DNA from: Planctomycetes bacterium RIFCSPHIGHO2_12_FULL_52_36
GTDB taxonomy: Bacteria > Planctomycetota > Brocadiia > Brocadiales > Bathyanammoxibiaceae
NCBI GenBank assembly: GCA_001828545.1
Contig: MHYW01000055.1
Span: 1 to 6,314, forward strand
DNA length: 6,314 nt
Reading direction: 5' to 3'
The notes under the pieces are model-generated. The model was not told where the DNA came from. It ran no database searches and saw only the letters and a list, made by a program, of their open reading frames with translations. Both the position numbers and the translations under genes were made by a program. Below, one piece after another: positions 1 through 6,314 of this stretch. Numbering within the stretch: position 1 is the first letter of the stretch; each line of letters begins with the position of its first letter.

Positions 1-3000
1 GTACCTACAGGCCGGAGAAGGACGGTCTCTTCTGCGAGAAGATTTTTGGGCCAGAAAGGAACTGGGAGTGCTTCTGCGGCAAGTATAAAGGGATAAAACA
101 TAAAGGGATAGTATGCGACAGATGCGGGGTAAAGATTACCCATTCCAGGGTGAGAAGGAAACGGATGGGCCATATAAACCTGGCCGCCCCAGTGGTCCAC
201 ATCTGGTTCTTTAAGGCTATGCCCTCCAGGTTTGGCATCCTCCTGGGGATGAAGACCAGCAGACTGGAAAGGGTTATTTACTTCCAGGACTATGTGGTCA
301 TAGACCCTGGGAATACACCCCTTAAGGAATACCAGCTACTCAGCGAAGAAGAATACCGCGACTGCCAGGAGAAGTACGGGGAACACAGTTTCAAGGCCGG
401 GATGGGGGCTGAGGCCCTTGAGTCCCTCTTAAAGAAATTGGACCTGGTACAACTCTCTAAAGAACTGCGGGAGACGCTGGCCCAGACCTCTGCCCGCCAG
501 CGACAGAGGGAGATTATACGTAGACTGGAGCTAGTAGAGGCAATGAGGGACTCAGGGAATAAACCCGAGTGGTTAGTCCTCAAGGTAATACCGGTTATAC
601 CCCCTGACCTCAGGCCACTGGTTCTCCTTGAGAGTGGTAATTTTGCTACCAGTGACCTTAATGACCTCTACAGGAGGATTATAAACCGCAACAACCGACT
701 GAAAAAACTTATAGAGCTAAATGCCCCGGAGGTCATCATACGGAACGAGAAGAGGATGCTCCAGCAGGCCGTAGACGCCCTCTTTGACAACGAGCGCTCC
801 AAACGTCCGGTACTGGGCAGTAATAATAGGCCGCTGAAGAGCCTCACGGACATGATCCAGGGTAAACAGGGGCGCTTCAGGGAGAACCTACTGGGCAAGA
901 GGGTAGACTATTCTGCCCGTTCAGTGATAGTGGTAGGCCCTGAACTCAAACTCCACCAGGTAGGCATCCCCAAAAAGATAGCCTTGGAACTCTTCCAGCC
1001 CTTCGTCATCCGCAGACTCAGGGAACTGGGTCTGGCCGATGCAATAAAGAGCGCCAAACGCATACTCGCCAAGAAAGAAGAGGTGGTGTGGGACATCCTG
1101 GAAGAGGTGGTATGCCATCACCCCGTGCTACTTAACAGGGCCCCCACCCTGCACCGAATGGGCATCCAGGCCTTTGAGCCCGTCCTCGTAGAGGGTAATG
1201 CCATAAAGCTCCATCCCCTAGTCTGCAAAGGTTTTAATGCTGACTTTGATGGTGACCAGATGGCCGTCCATCTGCCCCTCTCCTACGAGGCTCAAATAGA
1301 GGCCGTAACCCTCATGCTATCCACTAATAATATCTTTTCCCCTGCCTCAGGAGAACCTGTCATCACACCCTCCCAGGATATAGTGCTGGGTTGTGCGTAC
1401 CTCACCTTCTGGATGGAAGACGAGAGGTTTGAGAAACCCAGGAGGGTCTTTAGCTCCATAGAGGAAGTGTTCCTGGCTCATGCCGAGAAGAAGGCAAAGG
1501 TGCACACCCATATAGAGGTCAGACTCCCTAAGGGAAAGACAGCCATGAGCAAAGAAGGGCCTCAGGAGACTACCAGGGGGCTACTCAAGACTACTGTAGG
1601 GAGGGTTATATTCAACAATATCCTTCCAGACGAACTGCCCTTTTATAATTACAACCTGGACCAGAAGGGCCTGAACCGTATCATCCACGATTGCTACAGA
1701 AACCTGGGTAGGGAGAGGACCATTGAACTCCTGGACAGTATCAAGAACCTGGGTTTTAAGGAATGCACCAAGGCAGGTCTCTCCCTCAGTATAAGCGACC
1801 TCAAGATGCCCAGGAAGAAGCCCCAAATCATAGCCAAGGCGGAGGCAGAGGTGGATAGGATACAGAAGCACTACCGGAAGGCGGCCATCACTGAGGGGGA
1901 ACGCTACAACCAAATCATAGATACCTGGACCGACGCCACCAACGTCGTGGCTGAGGAGATGCTAAAAGAACTGGAGACAGACACAAAGGAAGGTAGACCA
2001 CACCTTAATCCCGTCTTCCTCATGATGAACTCTGGTGCCAGAGGGAGTGGCCAACAGATGCGTCAACTGGCAGGCATGAGGGGCCTCATGGCCAAACCTT
2101 CGGGACGCATCATTGAGACGCCTATAAAGGCCAACTTCAGAGAGGGGCTGGGGGTGTTAGAATACTTCAGCTCCACCCACGGCGCAAGAAAGGGGTTGGC
2201 TGATACTGCCCTTAAGACGGCCGATAGTGGCTATCTCACCAGAAAGCTGGCAGACGTGGCCCAGAACGTAGTAGTTACGGGAAGAGACTGTGGTACCCTT
2301 GGTGGTGTTACCAAGAGCACCGTCTATAGAGGGGACAAGGTGGAAGTACCGCTGAGTAAGGTTATCTCGGGAAGGGTTGCCAGGAATGCCATAGTGGACC
2401 TGGTAAAGGACGAGGTCATAGTTAAAGAGAACGAGCTAATAACGGAGGACAAGGCCAAGAGGATAGAGGCCCTGGGCCTTGACAAGATAAAGGTCCGCTC
2501 CCCGCTGGCCTGCGAGATGCCCTTAGGGGTGTGCGCCATGTGCTATGGGATGGACCTCTCAAGGGGTGAGTCGGTAGAGGAAGGTACGGCCGTGGGTATT
2601 ATAGCGGCCCAGTCTATAGGAGAACCAGGCACTCAGCTCACCATGAGGACGTTCCATATAGGAGGTACGGCCGCCCGTTCCGTTGAAGAGTCTGAACTCA
2701 GGTCAAAGAGGGCAGGGGTGGTAGAGTTTGCCTCTAACCTGAAGGTAGTAAAGAATCCCGAGGGCCAGATAGTCTCTCTGGTAGGCAATGGTGAGATTGA
2801 TATCCTGGACGAGAAGGGGAGACTCATAGATAAATATTTGGTACCACTGGGTGCAGCCCTTCTAGTAAAGAATGGGGAGAAGATAGGGGCACAGCACCTC
2901 CTGGCCAGGTGGGACCCGCATATGACCCCCATACTGGCAGAGTTCAAGGGGCTCGTACGCTTTGAAGATATCCTGGAAGGCAAGACCATGCGCACGGAGG

Positions 3001-3950
3001 TGGACACCCAGGCAGGCATTAAGAGGAAAGTTATAATAGAACACAAAGGGGACTTCCACCCACAGATTATTATAGAAGACGCCTCCGGGAAGATACTCAG
3101 CGCCGACCCCATACCAGAAAAGGCCTATATAGAGGCAGAAGAAGGCGAAGAGGCGAACCCAGGCGTCCTCCTGGCCAAAACCCCCAGAGAGATAGCACGC
3201 ACGGAGGATATCACCGGCGGTCTGCCCAGGGTGACGGAAATCTTTGAGGCCAGGAAGCCAAAAGACCCGGCCGTAATCAGCGAGATAGACGGCACGGTGG
3301 AGCTGGGAGAAAAGAGGAGGGGCAAGAGGACAATAATCGTTACGGACGAGGTCTCAGGCCACCACAGGGAACACCTGGTCCCCAGGGGAAAGCACCTCAG
3401 GGTGCACAGGGCTGACCGTGTGAAGGCTGGAGACCCCCTGGTAGAAGGCCCCCTAGTGCTCCAGGACATCCTGCGCGTGTGTGGAGAAGAAGACCTGCAG
3501 CAGTATATGTTAAAAGAGGTGCAGAACGTCTACCGCTCCCAGAACGTACCTATAGACGATAAACACATAGAGATTATTATCTGTCAGATGCTCAGGAAGA
3601 TAAAGGTGGACGAACCAGGGGACACTACCTTCCTGCCGGGGCAGATTATAGACAAGTTCAAGTTTAAAGAAGAGAACAAAAGGACAAAAGAATCTAAAGG
3701 CAAACCTGCCACAGCCAAACCCCTGCTTATGGGTATAACTAAGGCCTCCCTGCAGTCCGAGAGTTTCATCTCAGCGGCCAGCTTCCAGGAGACTACCAAG
3801 GTCCTTGCCTTAGCCGCCCTTAGAGGACAGAGGGACAATCTCCAGGGTCTTAAGGAAAACGTCATCCTGGGGCACCTGGTCCCCGCTGGCACGGGCTTTA
3901 AGGCCTTCTTGGGCCTAGAGGTGAGGAAGACGGAGCTGGAGGCCCCCTAA
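1..3950 (+). CDS. rpoC: DNA-directed RNA polymerase subunit beta' (5' truncated)
   Basis: Largest catalytic subunit of bacterial RNA polymerase; with beta it forms the active-site cleft. The reading frame is open from base 3 (no start in window) to TAA at 3948-3950, giving 1315 residues. Alignment by eye to E. coli beta' puts the first complete codon near residue 48, so about 47 residues are missing and the full protein is about 1360. In order: N-terminal zinc finger (Cys codons at 69, 75, 114, 123); clamp helices that bind sigma (about 654-800); GKQGRFRENLLGKRVDYS switch region; catalytic NADFDGDQ at 1236-1259 with the three Mg-binding Asp; second zinc site (Cys codons at 2289, 2511, 2532, 2541); bridge helix (about 2145-2265); trigger loop with LTMRTFHIGG (His codon 2655); an SI3-type insertion; DITGGLPRV from 3207; and the C-terminal GITKASLQSESFISAASFQETT block. 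The Met codon at 150 is internal. No frameshift is seen. Product and frame are certain; rpoB is expected just upstream. Confidence 0.99.
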   Translation, partial: TYRPEKDGLFCEKIFGPERNWECFCGKYKGIKHKGIVCDRCGVKITHSRVRRKRMGHINLAAPVVHIWFFKAMPSRFGILLGMKTSRLERVIYFQDYVVIDPGNTPLKEYQLLSEEEYRDCQEKYGEHSFKAGMGAEALESLLKKLDLVQLSKELRETLAQTSARQRQREIIRRLELVEAMRDSGNKPEWLVLKVIPVIPPDLRPLVLLESGNFATSDLNDLYRRIINRNNRLKKLIELNAPEVIIRNEKRMLQQAVDALFDNERSKRPVLGSNNRPLKSLTDMIQGKQGRFRENLLGKRVDYSARSVIVVGPELKLHQVGIPKKIALELFQPFVIRRLRELGLADAIKSAKRILAKKEEVVWDILEEVVCHHPVLLNRAPTLHRMGIQAFEPVLVEGNAIKLHPLVCKGFNADFDGDQMAVHLPLSYEAQIEAVTLMLSTNNIFSPASGEPVITPSQDIVLGCAYLTFWMEDERFEKPRRVFSSIEEVFLAHAEKKAKVHTHIEVRLPKGKTAMSKEGPQETTRGLLKTTVGRVIFNNILPDELPFYNYNLDQKGLNRIIHDCYRNLGRERTIELLDSIKNLGFKECTKAGLSLSISDLKMPRKKPQIIAKAEAEVDRIQKHYRKAAITEGERYNQIIDTWTDATNVVAEEMLKELETDTKEGRPHLNPVFLMMNSGARGSGQQMRQLAGMRGLMAKPSGRIIETPIKANFREGLGVLEYFSSTHGARKGLADTALKTADSGYLTRKLADVAQNVVVTGRDCGTLGGVTKSTVYRGDKVEVPLSKVISGRVARNAIVDLVKDEVIVKENELITEDKAKRIEALGLDKIKVRSPLACEMPLGVCAMCYGMDLSRGESVEEGTAVGIIAAQSIGEPGTQLTMRTFHIGGTAARSVEESELRSKRAGVVEFASNLKVVKNPEGQIVSLVGNGEIDILDEKGRLIDKYLVPLGAALLVKNGEKIGAQHLLARWDPHMTPILAEFKGLVRFEDILEGKTMRTEVDTQAGIKRKVIIEHKGDFHPQIIIEDASGKILSADPIPEKAYIEAEEGEEANPGVLLAKTPREIARTEDITGGLPRVTEIFEARKPKDPAVISEIDGTVELGEKRRGKRTIIVTDEVSGHHREHLVPRGKHLRVHRADRVKAGDPLVEGPLVLQDILRVCGEEDLQQYMLKEVQNVYRSQNVPIDDKHIEIIICQMLRKIKVDEPGDTTFLPGQIIDKFKFKEENKRTKESKGKPATAKPLLMGITKASLQSESFISAASFQETTKVLALAALRGQRDNLQGLKENVILGHLVPAGTGFKAFLGLEVRKTELEAP
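2676..3206 (+). other. SI3-type lineage-specific insertion within the beta' trigger loop
   Basis: Between the trigger-loop N-terminal helix (ending in FHIGG) and the C-terminal helix start (DITGGLPRV) lie about 175 residues instead of the short direct loop of polymerases lacking SI3. The segment aligns by eye with E. coli SI3 (about 188 residues): a first half with DILDEKGRLIDKYLVPLGA and WDPHMTPILAEFKGLVRF, and a second half with HPQIIIEDASGK followed by an acidic stretch and LLAKTPRE. In E. coli this domain consists of two sandwich-barrel hybrid motifs and moves with trigger-loop folding, affecting pausing and cleavage. Boundaries are approximate. Its presence is typical of Proteobacteria and several other Gram-negative phyla and argues against Firmicutes, Actinobacteria or Thermus. 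Confidence 0.85.
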
Positions 3951-3997
3951 GGAATCCAGTTGAAAAGAAAAGCTTAAAGAGGAGGAAAGCCCCTTTT
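3951..3997 (+). promoter_or_regulatory. rpoC-rpsL spacer with rpsL Shine-Dalgarno
   Basis: This 47-base spacer is the largest gap in the window. A perfect AGGAGG lies at 3980-3985, 12 bases before the rpsL ATG, somewhat longer than the usual 5-9. The spacer contains AAAG-CCC-CTTT (3986-3996), which could form a very small, weak stem and shorten the effective distance; this is inference. No -35/-10 pair, GC-rich hairpin plus T-run terminator, or operator-like repeat is seen, so rpsL is likely read through from rpoC. Confidence 0.7.
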
Positions 3998-4369
3998 ATG
4001 CCTACGATAAACCAGTTGATAAGAAAAGGAAGGAAAAGGGTAAGTAAAAAGAGCAAATGCCCTGACCTCTCCCAGTGCCCTCAAAAAAGGGGCGTATGTC
4101 TGCAGGTTATGACCAGGACCCCCAAGAAGCCCAACTCCGCCCTGCGGAAGGTGGCCAAGGTCAGGCTTTCTAATGGTAGGGAGGTTACTGCCTACATCCC
4201 GGGGGAGGGCCACAACCTCCAGGAACACTCCATTGTCCTGGTTAGGGGAGGGAGGGTGAGAGACCTCCCTGGTATAAAGTATCATATCGTCCGAGGTACC
4301 CTGGACTCATCCGGGGTAGAAGGCAGGAGAAGGAGTCGCTCCAAGTACGGGGCCAAGAGTCCCAAGTAA
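3998..4369 (+). CDS. rpsL: 30S ribosomal protein S12
   Basis: S12 sits at the interface of the decoding centre on the 30S subunit and helps control tRNA selection and translocation. The 123-residue product matches the family length (E. coli 124) and opens with the conserved MPTINQLIRKG, which with the upstream AGGAGG fixes the ATG start. Family blocks are all present: CPQKRGVC (residues 27-34), TPKKPNSALRK (41-51, with the streptomycin-contact Lys43), GEGHNLQEHS (69-78), RGGRVRDLPG (83-92) and the basic tail RSKYGAKSPK. Asp89, the residue methylthiolated by RimO in E. coli, is present. Residue 88 is Arg (codon AGA at 4259-4261) where E. coli has Lys; Lys-to-Arg at this site gives streptomycin resistance in some bacteria. 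Cys21 is additional to the common Cys27 and Cys34. It lies 47 bases after rpoC and 14 before rpsG, in a str-type operon. Confidence 0.99.
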   Translation: MPTINQLIRKGRKRVSKKSKCPDLSQCPQKRGVCLQVMTRTPKKPNSALRKVAKVRLSNGREVTAYIPGEGHNLQEHSIVLVRGGRVRDLPGIKYHIVRGTLDSSGVEGRRRSRSKYGAKSPK

Positions 4370-4383
4370 AGGAGTAAAACCTT
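4369..4383 (+). promoter_or_regulatory. rpsG Shine-Dalgarno overlapping the rpsL stop codon
   Basis: AAGGAG at 4369-4374 begins on the last base of the rpsL TAA and lies 9 bases before the rpsG ATG at 4384. The overlap of ribosome binding site and upstream stop suggests translational coupling between rpsL and rpsG. The 14-base gap is much shorter than the E. coli rpsL-rpsG spacer (roughly 100 bases) where S7 binds to repress translation. Confidence 0.75.
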
Positions 4384-4857
4384 ATGGCTTTAGAATACAG
4401 GAGTACAGAGGCCTTCCTTAAACCCGACGTGGTGTACGGGAGCAAGCTGGTCTCCAAGTTTATTAACAACCTGATGAAGAAGGGGAAGAAGAGCCTGGCG
4501 GAGAAGACGTTGTACGGCGCCCTGGAACTGGTTAAGAAGCGCCTGCCAGACAAAGGTTCCTTAGACGTCCTGGAAACGGCGGTGAACAACGTAAAGCCCC
4601 TGGTAGAGGTGCGCTCCCGGCGTATTGGTGGGGCAACTTACCAGGTCCCGATAGAGGTCCAAAGGAGGAGACAGCTTTCCCTGGCCTTCAGGTGGATAAT
4701 CCAGGCCGCCAAGGCAAAGAAGGGACGTCCCATGGCACAGAGACTGGCCGACGAACTTGCGGACGCCTGCAAGAAACAAGGCGCCGCTTATACGAAGAGA
4801 GAGAACACACACAAGATGGCCGAGGCCAATAAGGCCTTTGCCCACTTTACGTGGTAA
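4384..4857 (+). CDS. rpsG: 30S ribosomal protein S7
   Basis: S7 is a primary 16S rRNA-binding protein that nucleates assembly of the 30S head and lies near the E-site tRNA and mRNA exit. The product is 157 residues, the usual length (about 156). Recognisable blocks are the basic N-terminus with KPDVVYGSKLVSKFINNLM (residues 13-31), the GALELVKK helix, NNVKPLVEVRSRRIGGATYQVP across the beta-hairpin, the RWIIQAAK helix, and the C-terminal KRENTHKMAEANKAFAH. The protein ends in FTW where most bacterial S7 proteins end in a YRW-like sequence; this is a minor variant. The start is set by the conserved MALEYRSTEAFLKPD and by AAGGAG 9 bases upstream. No frameshift or truncation is seen. It is followed 16 bases later by fusA. 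Confidence 0.99.
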   Translation: MALEYRSTEAFLKPDVVYGSKLVSKFINNLMKKGKKSLAEKTLYGALELVKKRLPDKGSLDVLETAVNNVKPLVEVRSRRIGGATYQVPIEVQRRRQLSLAFRWIIQAAKAKKGRPMAQRLADELADACKKQGAAYTKRENTHKMAEANKAFAHFTW

Positions 4858-4873
4858 GGAGTCAAGGAGTACC
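4856..4873 (+). promoter_or_regulatory. Tandem Shine-Dalgarno motifs upstream of the fusA GTG start
   Basis: Two copies of AAGGAGT lie eight bases apart, beginning at 4856 (inside the rpsG TAA stop) and at 4864. The AAGGAG cores end 12 and 4 bases before GTG 4874, on either side of the usual best spacing. Together they support GTG 4874 as the fusA start; no nearby ATG in frame exists before the conserved RNIGIAAHIDAGKTT block. Whether one or both motifs are used cannot be told from sequence. Confidence 0.7.
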
Positions 4874-6314
4874 GTGGAGAAGAAACCTTTAGAGAAATTG
4901 CGGAACATCGGAATTGCCGCCCATATAGATGCAGGCAAGACCACCCTCAGCGAGAGGGTCCTCTATTACACTGGGAAGGCCTACAAGATGGGCGAGGTAG
5001 ATGAAGGCACTGCTACCATGGACTGGATGGAGGAGGAGCAGAAGAGGGGGATAACCATTACGGCGGCCGCTACCTCCTGCAGTTGGAAGGATTTCCAGAT
5101 AAACCTTATTGATACCCCAGGCCACGTAGATTTTACGGCGGAGGTGGAAAGGTCCTTAAGGGTACTGGATGGGGCCGTATGTGTATTTTGCGGGGTGGGG
5201 GGGGTAGAGGCACAGTCGGAGACCGTATGGCGTCAGGCTGACAGGTACCGGGTGCCCAGATTATGTTTTGTAAACAAACTGGACAGGGTAGGCTCCGACT
5301 TCTTTAAGGTGGTGGAAGAGGTCAGGGAGAAGTTGGGAGCAAAACCAGTTCCCATACAGATACCCCTTGGAAAAGAACAGGATTTCAAGGGTTGTATAGA
5401 CCTGGTAGGAATGAAGGCCTGGGCGTACGAAGGAGAGGAACTGGGTACAAAATATAAAGAGGTAGACATACCCGCTGAGGACATGCCCCTCGTCAAAAAG
5501 GTGCGTGAAGAGATGATAGAGAAGGTGGCAGAAGAGGTGGAATGGCTTATGGAGATGTACCTCAGGGAGGAGCCCATAGGGGAGGCGGAGATTAAGAAGG
5601 CCATACGCCAGGCTACCATCAGTACCAAGATAGTCCCGGTACTGTGCGGCTCTGCCTTGAAGAACAAAGGGGTACAGATGCTCCTTGACGCAGTATGCGA
5701 CTATCTCCCTTCCCCGATGGATGTCCCCCCTGTGGAGGGTACCCATCCCGATAAGGAAGGGGTGGTAGTCAGGAAGGTCTCCGAGGAGGAGCCCCTGGCC
5801 GCCCTGGCCTTCAAAATCATGACTGACAAACACGGCGACCTTACCTATCTAAGGATGTATGCCGGGCGATTACGTTCGGGACAGAGGGTCTTTAATTCCA
5901 GGAAGAACAAGGTGGAGTTAATAAGCCGCATCTACAAGATGCACGCCAATACCAGGGAGCAGGTGGAAGAGACTACGGCAGGGGATATCGTGGCCGCCGT
6001 CGGCCTGAAGGATACGGCCACGGGGGACACCCTCTGTGAGCGTCAGCATCAAATCCTCCTGGAGCCTGTAGTGTTCCCTGAGACGGTCATCTCCATGGCC
6101 ATAGAGCCCAAGACCCAGGCGGAGAAGGAGAAACTCATATACGCCCTCAACAAACTAAAGAAGGAAGACCCTACCTTTGGCGTCAAGATGAACGATGAGA
6201 CGGGACAGCTCATAATCTCTGGTATGGGGGAACTCCATCTGGAGGTGCTGAAGAACCGTATGCTCAGCGAATACAAGGTGGATGCCAACGTGGGCTCGCC
6301 CAAGGTGGCCTATA
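4874..6314 (+). CDS. fusA: Elongation factor G, spdEFG1/mtEFG1-like (3' truncated)
   Basis: GTPase that drives tRNA-mRNA translocation on the ribosome. The window holds 480 complete codons plus one base of about 700; the rest of domain III and all of IV and V lie outside. The start is GTG, chosen because the protein then begins MEKKPLEKLRNIGIAAHID, with the P-loop AHIDAGKTT at residues 16-24. Switch I GTATMDWMEEEQKRGITIT (45-63), G3 DTPGH (80-84, with the catalytic His84), G4 NKLD (134-137) and G5 GSALKNKGVQ (from 259) are intact. The G' insert follows G4, domain II begins near EPLAALAFKIMTDKHGDLTYLR, and domain III shows GMGELHLEV (450-458). NKLD instead of NKMD, SALK instead of SAFK, and VFCGVGGVE instead of VFDAVAGVE resemble the spdEFG1/mitochondrial EFG1 group; this subfamily call is from memory of aligned sequences and is less certain than the EF-G call itself. 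Confidence 0.98.
   Translation, partial: MEKKPLEKLRNIGIAAHIDAGKTTLSERVLYYTGKAYKMGEVDEGTATMDWMEEEQKRGITITAAATSCSWKDFQINLIDTPGHVDFTAEVERSLRVLDGAVCVFCGVGGVEAQSETVWRQADRYRVPRLCFVNKLDRVGSDFFKVVEEVREKLGAKPVPIQIPLGKEQDFKGCIDLVGMKAWAYEGEELGTKYKEVDIPAEDMPLVKKVREEMIEKVAEEVEWLMEMYLREEPIGEAEIKKAIRQATISTKIVPVLCGSALKNKGVQMLLDAVCDYLPSPMDVPPVEGTHPDKEGVVVRKVSEEEPLAALAFKIMTDKHGDLTYLRMYAGRLRSGQRVFNSRKNKVELISRIYKMHANTREQVEETTAGDIVAAVGLKDTATGDTLCERQHQILLEPVVFPETVISMAIEPKTQAEKEKLIYALNKLKKEDPTFGVKMNDETGQLIISGMGELHLEVLKNRMLSEYKVDANVGSPKVAY

Noticed and set aside
150..152. ATG at 150 as the start of rpoC
   Set aside because: The frame stays open to base 3, and the upstream codons encode the conserved beta' N-terminal zinc finger; the true start lies outside the window.
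1581..1913. 110-residue open frame on the minus strand
   Set aside because: Antisense to conserved beta' sequence with no supporting signal.
2633..3112. 159-residue open frame on the minus strand
   Set aside because: It lies opposite the SI3 region of rpoC; its Ser/Pro-rich composition is typical of an antisense shadow.
3670..3720. Lys/Glu-rich, A-rich stretch in rpoC as a possible frameshift or fusion point
   Set aside because: The frame continues without a break into the conserved GITKASL block; a variable linker is normal here in beta'.
3970..3997. Possible terminator or hairpin in the rpoC-rpsL gap (AAAG-CCC-CTTT with a T run)
   Set aside because: The stem is four mostly A-T pairs with a three-base loop and runs directly into the start codon; too weak for intrinsic termination.
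3974..4285. 103-residue open frame on the minus strand covering most of rpsL
   Set aside because: S12 on the + strand is unambiguous, and the antisense product shows no family features.
5000..5060. Strong internal AGGAGG-like motifs in fusA as a hidden start
   Set aside because: They arise from consecutive Glu codons in the conserved switch I region, with no suitable start or alternative conserved frame behind them.
5261..5833. 190-residue open frame on the minus strand
   Set aside because: It lies wholly inside the conserved fusA frame, has no Shine-Dalgarno or recognisable motif, and is explained by the codon bias of the sense gene.

Overview
The window is a compact, one-direction stretch of the core transcription and translation locus of a bacterium: rpoC (5' end outside the window), rpsL, rpsG and fusA (3' end outside the window). 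All four genes lie on the + strand and are separated by only 47, 14 and 16 bases. No promoter or terminator is visible in these gaps. This looks like one transcription unit of the rpoB-rpoC-rpsL-rpsG-fusA type, not the E. coli layout in which the str operon is separate from the rpo genes. Coding density is almost complete; there is no non-coding stretch longer than 47 bases and no sign of a mobile element, CRISPR array, RNA gene or novel defence-type system.

Region by region: bases 1-3950 encode all but about the first 47 residues of the RNA polymerase beta' subunit. Both zinc sites, the catalytic Asp triad, the bridge helix and the trigger loop are intact, and a large insertion in the trigger loop (SI3) is present. 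Bases 3998-4369 encode ribosomal protein S12, which carries Arg at the position where E. coli has the streptomycin-relevant Lys88. Bases 4384-4857 encode ribosomal protein S7. Bases 4874-6314 encode the first 480 residues of elongation factor G (domains G, II and most of III), starting at GTG. This EF-G resembles the spdEFG1/mitochondrial EFG1 type more than the E. coli type.

Organism: SI3 in beta' indicates a Gram-negative type of lineage. The EF-G signature (NKLD in G4, GSALKNKGVQ in G5, VFCGVGGVE after G3), together with beta' segments that I recall as typical of Planctomycetota, suggest a planctomycete or a relative. A Brocadiales-like lineage is possible but unproven. G+C looks slightly above 50% by eye. 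ATA (Ile) and AGG (Arg) are the preferred codons even in these highly expressed genes, which argues for a genome-wide codon preference of an environmental, perhaps uncultured, lineage.

Functionally the genes couple RNA synthesis (beta') to decoding (S12), 30S head assembly (S7) and translocation (EF-G). The window is ordinary conserved core genome. The points worth a second look are natural Arg88 in S12, the EF-G subfamily, the absence of room for an E. coli-type S7 translational operator, and the tandem Shine-Dalgarno motifs before the GTG start of fusA.
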